Source: Rhodospirillales bacterium
GTDB taxonomy: Bacteria > Pseudomonadota > Alphaproteobacteria > Rhodospirillales > JASLQF01
Direction of reading: 5' to 3'
Length of the DNA: 64,000 nt
NCBI GenBank assembly: GCA_030744625.1
Contig: JASLQF010000004.1
Span: 1 to 64,000 of the forward strand
The notes beneath the pieces are model-generated. The model did no database searches and was not told where the DNA came from. It worked only from the letters and a program-made list of their open reading frames with translations. Both the position numbers and the translations under genes were made by a program. This document shows positions 63,655 to 64,000 of this stretch, piece after piece. Each line of letters starts with the position of its first letter. Positions within the stretch are counted from its first letter, which is position 1.

Positions 63655-64000
63655 CTACCCCCTGTGATACGGGTGGCCGGAAAGGATGCACTGGGCACGG
63701 TAGATCTGCTCGGCCAGCATGGCGCGCGCCAGCAGGTGGGGCCAGGTCATGGCGCCCAGCGAAAGCACAAGCTCGGCGGCCCCCGTCACCGCCCCGTCGA
63801 GGCCGTCGGCGCCGCCGATGAGGAAAGCCACGTCCTTGACGCCCCCGTCGCGCCAGGCGCCCAGGCGCTTGGCGAAGGCGGCGCTGGTGAGCCTCTTTCC
63901 CGCCGCGTCGAGGGCGACCACCACGGCGCCGTCGGGCACCGCCTTGAGCAAGAGCCCGCCCTCGTGGCGCACGGCGTCCGGCGCCGCCAGGGCGCGCCGC
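63655..64000 (-). CDS. rlmH: 23S rRNA (pseudouridine(1915)-N3)-methyltransferase (5' end missing)
   Basis: The C-terminal 115 or so residues of a SPOUT methyltransferase; the start lies beyond the window end, as the frame is still open at base 64000. Visible motifs are VVALDAAGKRLTSAAFAKRL, DVAFLIGGADGLDG (SAM knot), LSLGAMTWPHLLARAMLAEQ and the very typical C-terminus YRAQCILSGHPYHRG. It modifies Psi1915 in helix 69 of 23S rRNA. It precedes gpmI by about 70 bp on the same strand. Confidence 0.95.
   Translation of the reverse strand, partial: RRALAAPDAVRHEGGLLLKAVPDGAVVVALDAAGKRLTSAAFAKRLGAWRDGGVKDVAFLIGGADGLDGAVTGAAELVLSLGAMTWPHLLARAMLAEQIYRAQCILSGHPYHRG

Overview
The window is a GC-rich, densely coded stretch of a bacterial chromosome, most probably from an alphaproteobacterium of the Rhodospirillales type. 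This rests on gene content and order: petABC beside hemF and trmL; rlmH-gpmI-envC-ctpA-yibQ-rppH; uvrC-pgsA followed by moaD-moaE; pth-ychF behind a CTC-type L25; lgt-midA-pgeF; a UbiK-like protein, a YbjN protein and proC in a row. About 70 protein genes are supported, with no rRNA, tRNA, CRISPR array, prophage or intact insertion sequence. Many genes overlap by 1 to 4 bases (ATGA or TGATG), and GTG or TTG starts are common. No species can be named from the sequence alone.

Layout. 1-3.3 kb: end of gcvH and complete single-chain gcvP (glycine cleavage). 3.3-4.8 kb: two conserved proteins of unknown role, divergently arranged. 4.8-9.2 kb: a leftward run (dienelactone hydrolase, pirin, DoxX, glutathionyl-hydroquinone reductase, double CDGSH protein) with a divergent LysR regulator, probably a quinone/electrophile response unit. 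9.2-15.9 kb: a leftward four-gene MoxR, DUF58, DUF4159 and vWA-like membrane module. 16-19.3 kb: DUF1285, NUDIX, DUF6111, CCA-adding enzyme, YbaK. 19.4-23.6 kb: hemF and trmL facing the cytochrome bc1 operon. 23.6-28.7 kb: two strong palindromes, an MFS transporter, mtnP-mtnA (methylthioadenosine salvage), a second dienelactone hydrolase and two thioesterases. 29-32.5 kb: ychF, pth, rplY, prs.

32.6-37.5 kb: a lipoprotein of unknown function, a possible 22-residue membrane peptide, pgeF, midA, lgt and hldD. 37.7-42.5 kb: ubiK-like, ybjN, proC, an RpoH-type sigma factor, a TetR/COQ9-like protein, a CsaA-type protein and an FkbM methyltransferase. 42.48-42.74 kb: a 266-bp element with perfect 34-bp terminal inverted repeats (MITE-like). 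42.7-48.9 kb: an EnvZ/OmpR-type pair, MarR, ilvE, a LOG-family protein and a polytopic glycosyltransferase-like protein. 49-54.1 kb: moaE, moaD, moeA, mobB, pgsA, uvrC. 54.5-64 kb: folB, a FolM-like reductase, terC, a Ca/Na antiporter, rppH, yibQ, ctpA, envC, gpmI and the end of rlmH.

Most of the window is housekeeping. The parts that deserve follow-up are the MITE-like element, the two perfect palindromes between petC and the MFS gene, the MoxR/DUF58/DUF4159 module, the LysR-linked redox cluster, the lipoprotein and microprotein downstream of lgt, and several low-complexity insertions (HemF, L25, MidA start, YibQ).
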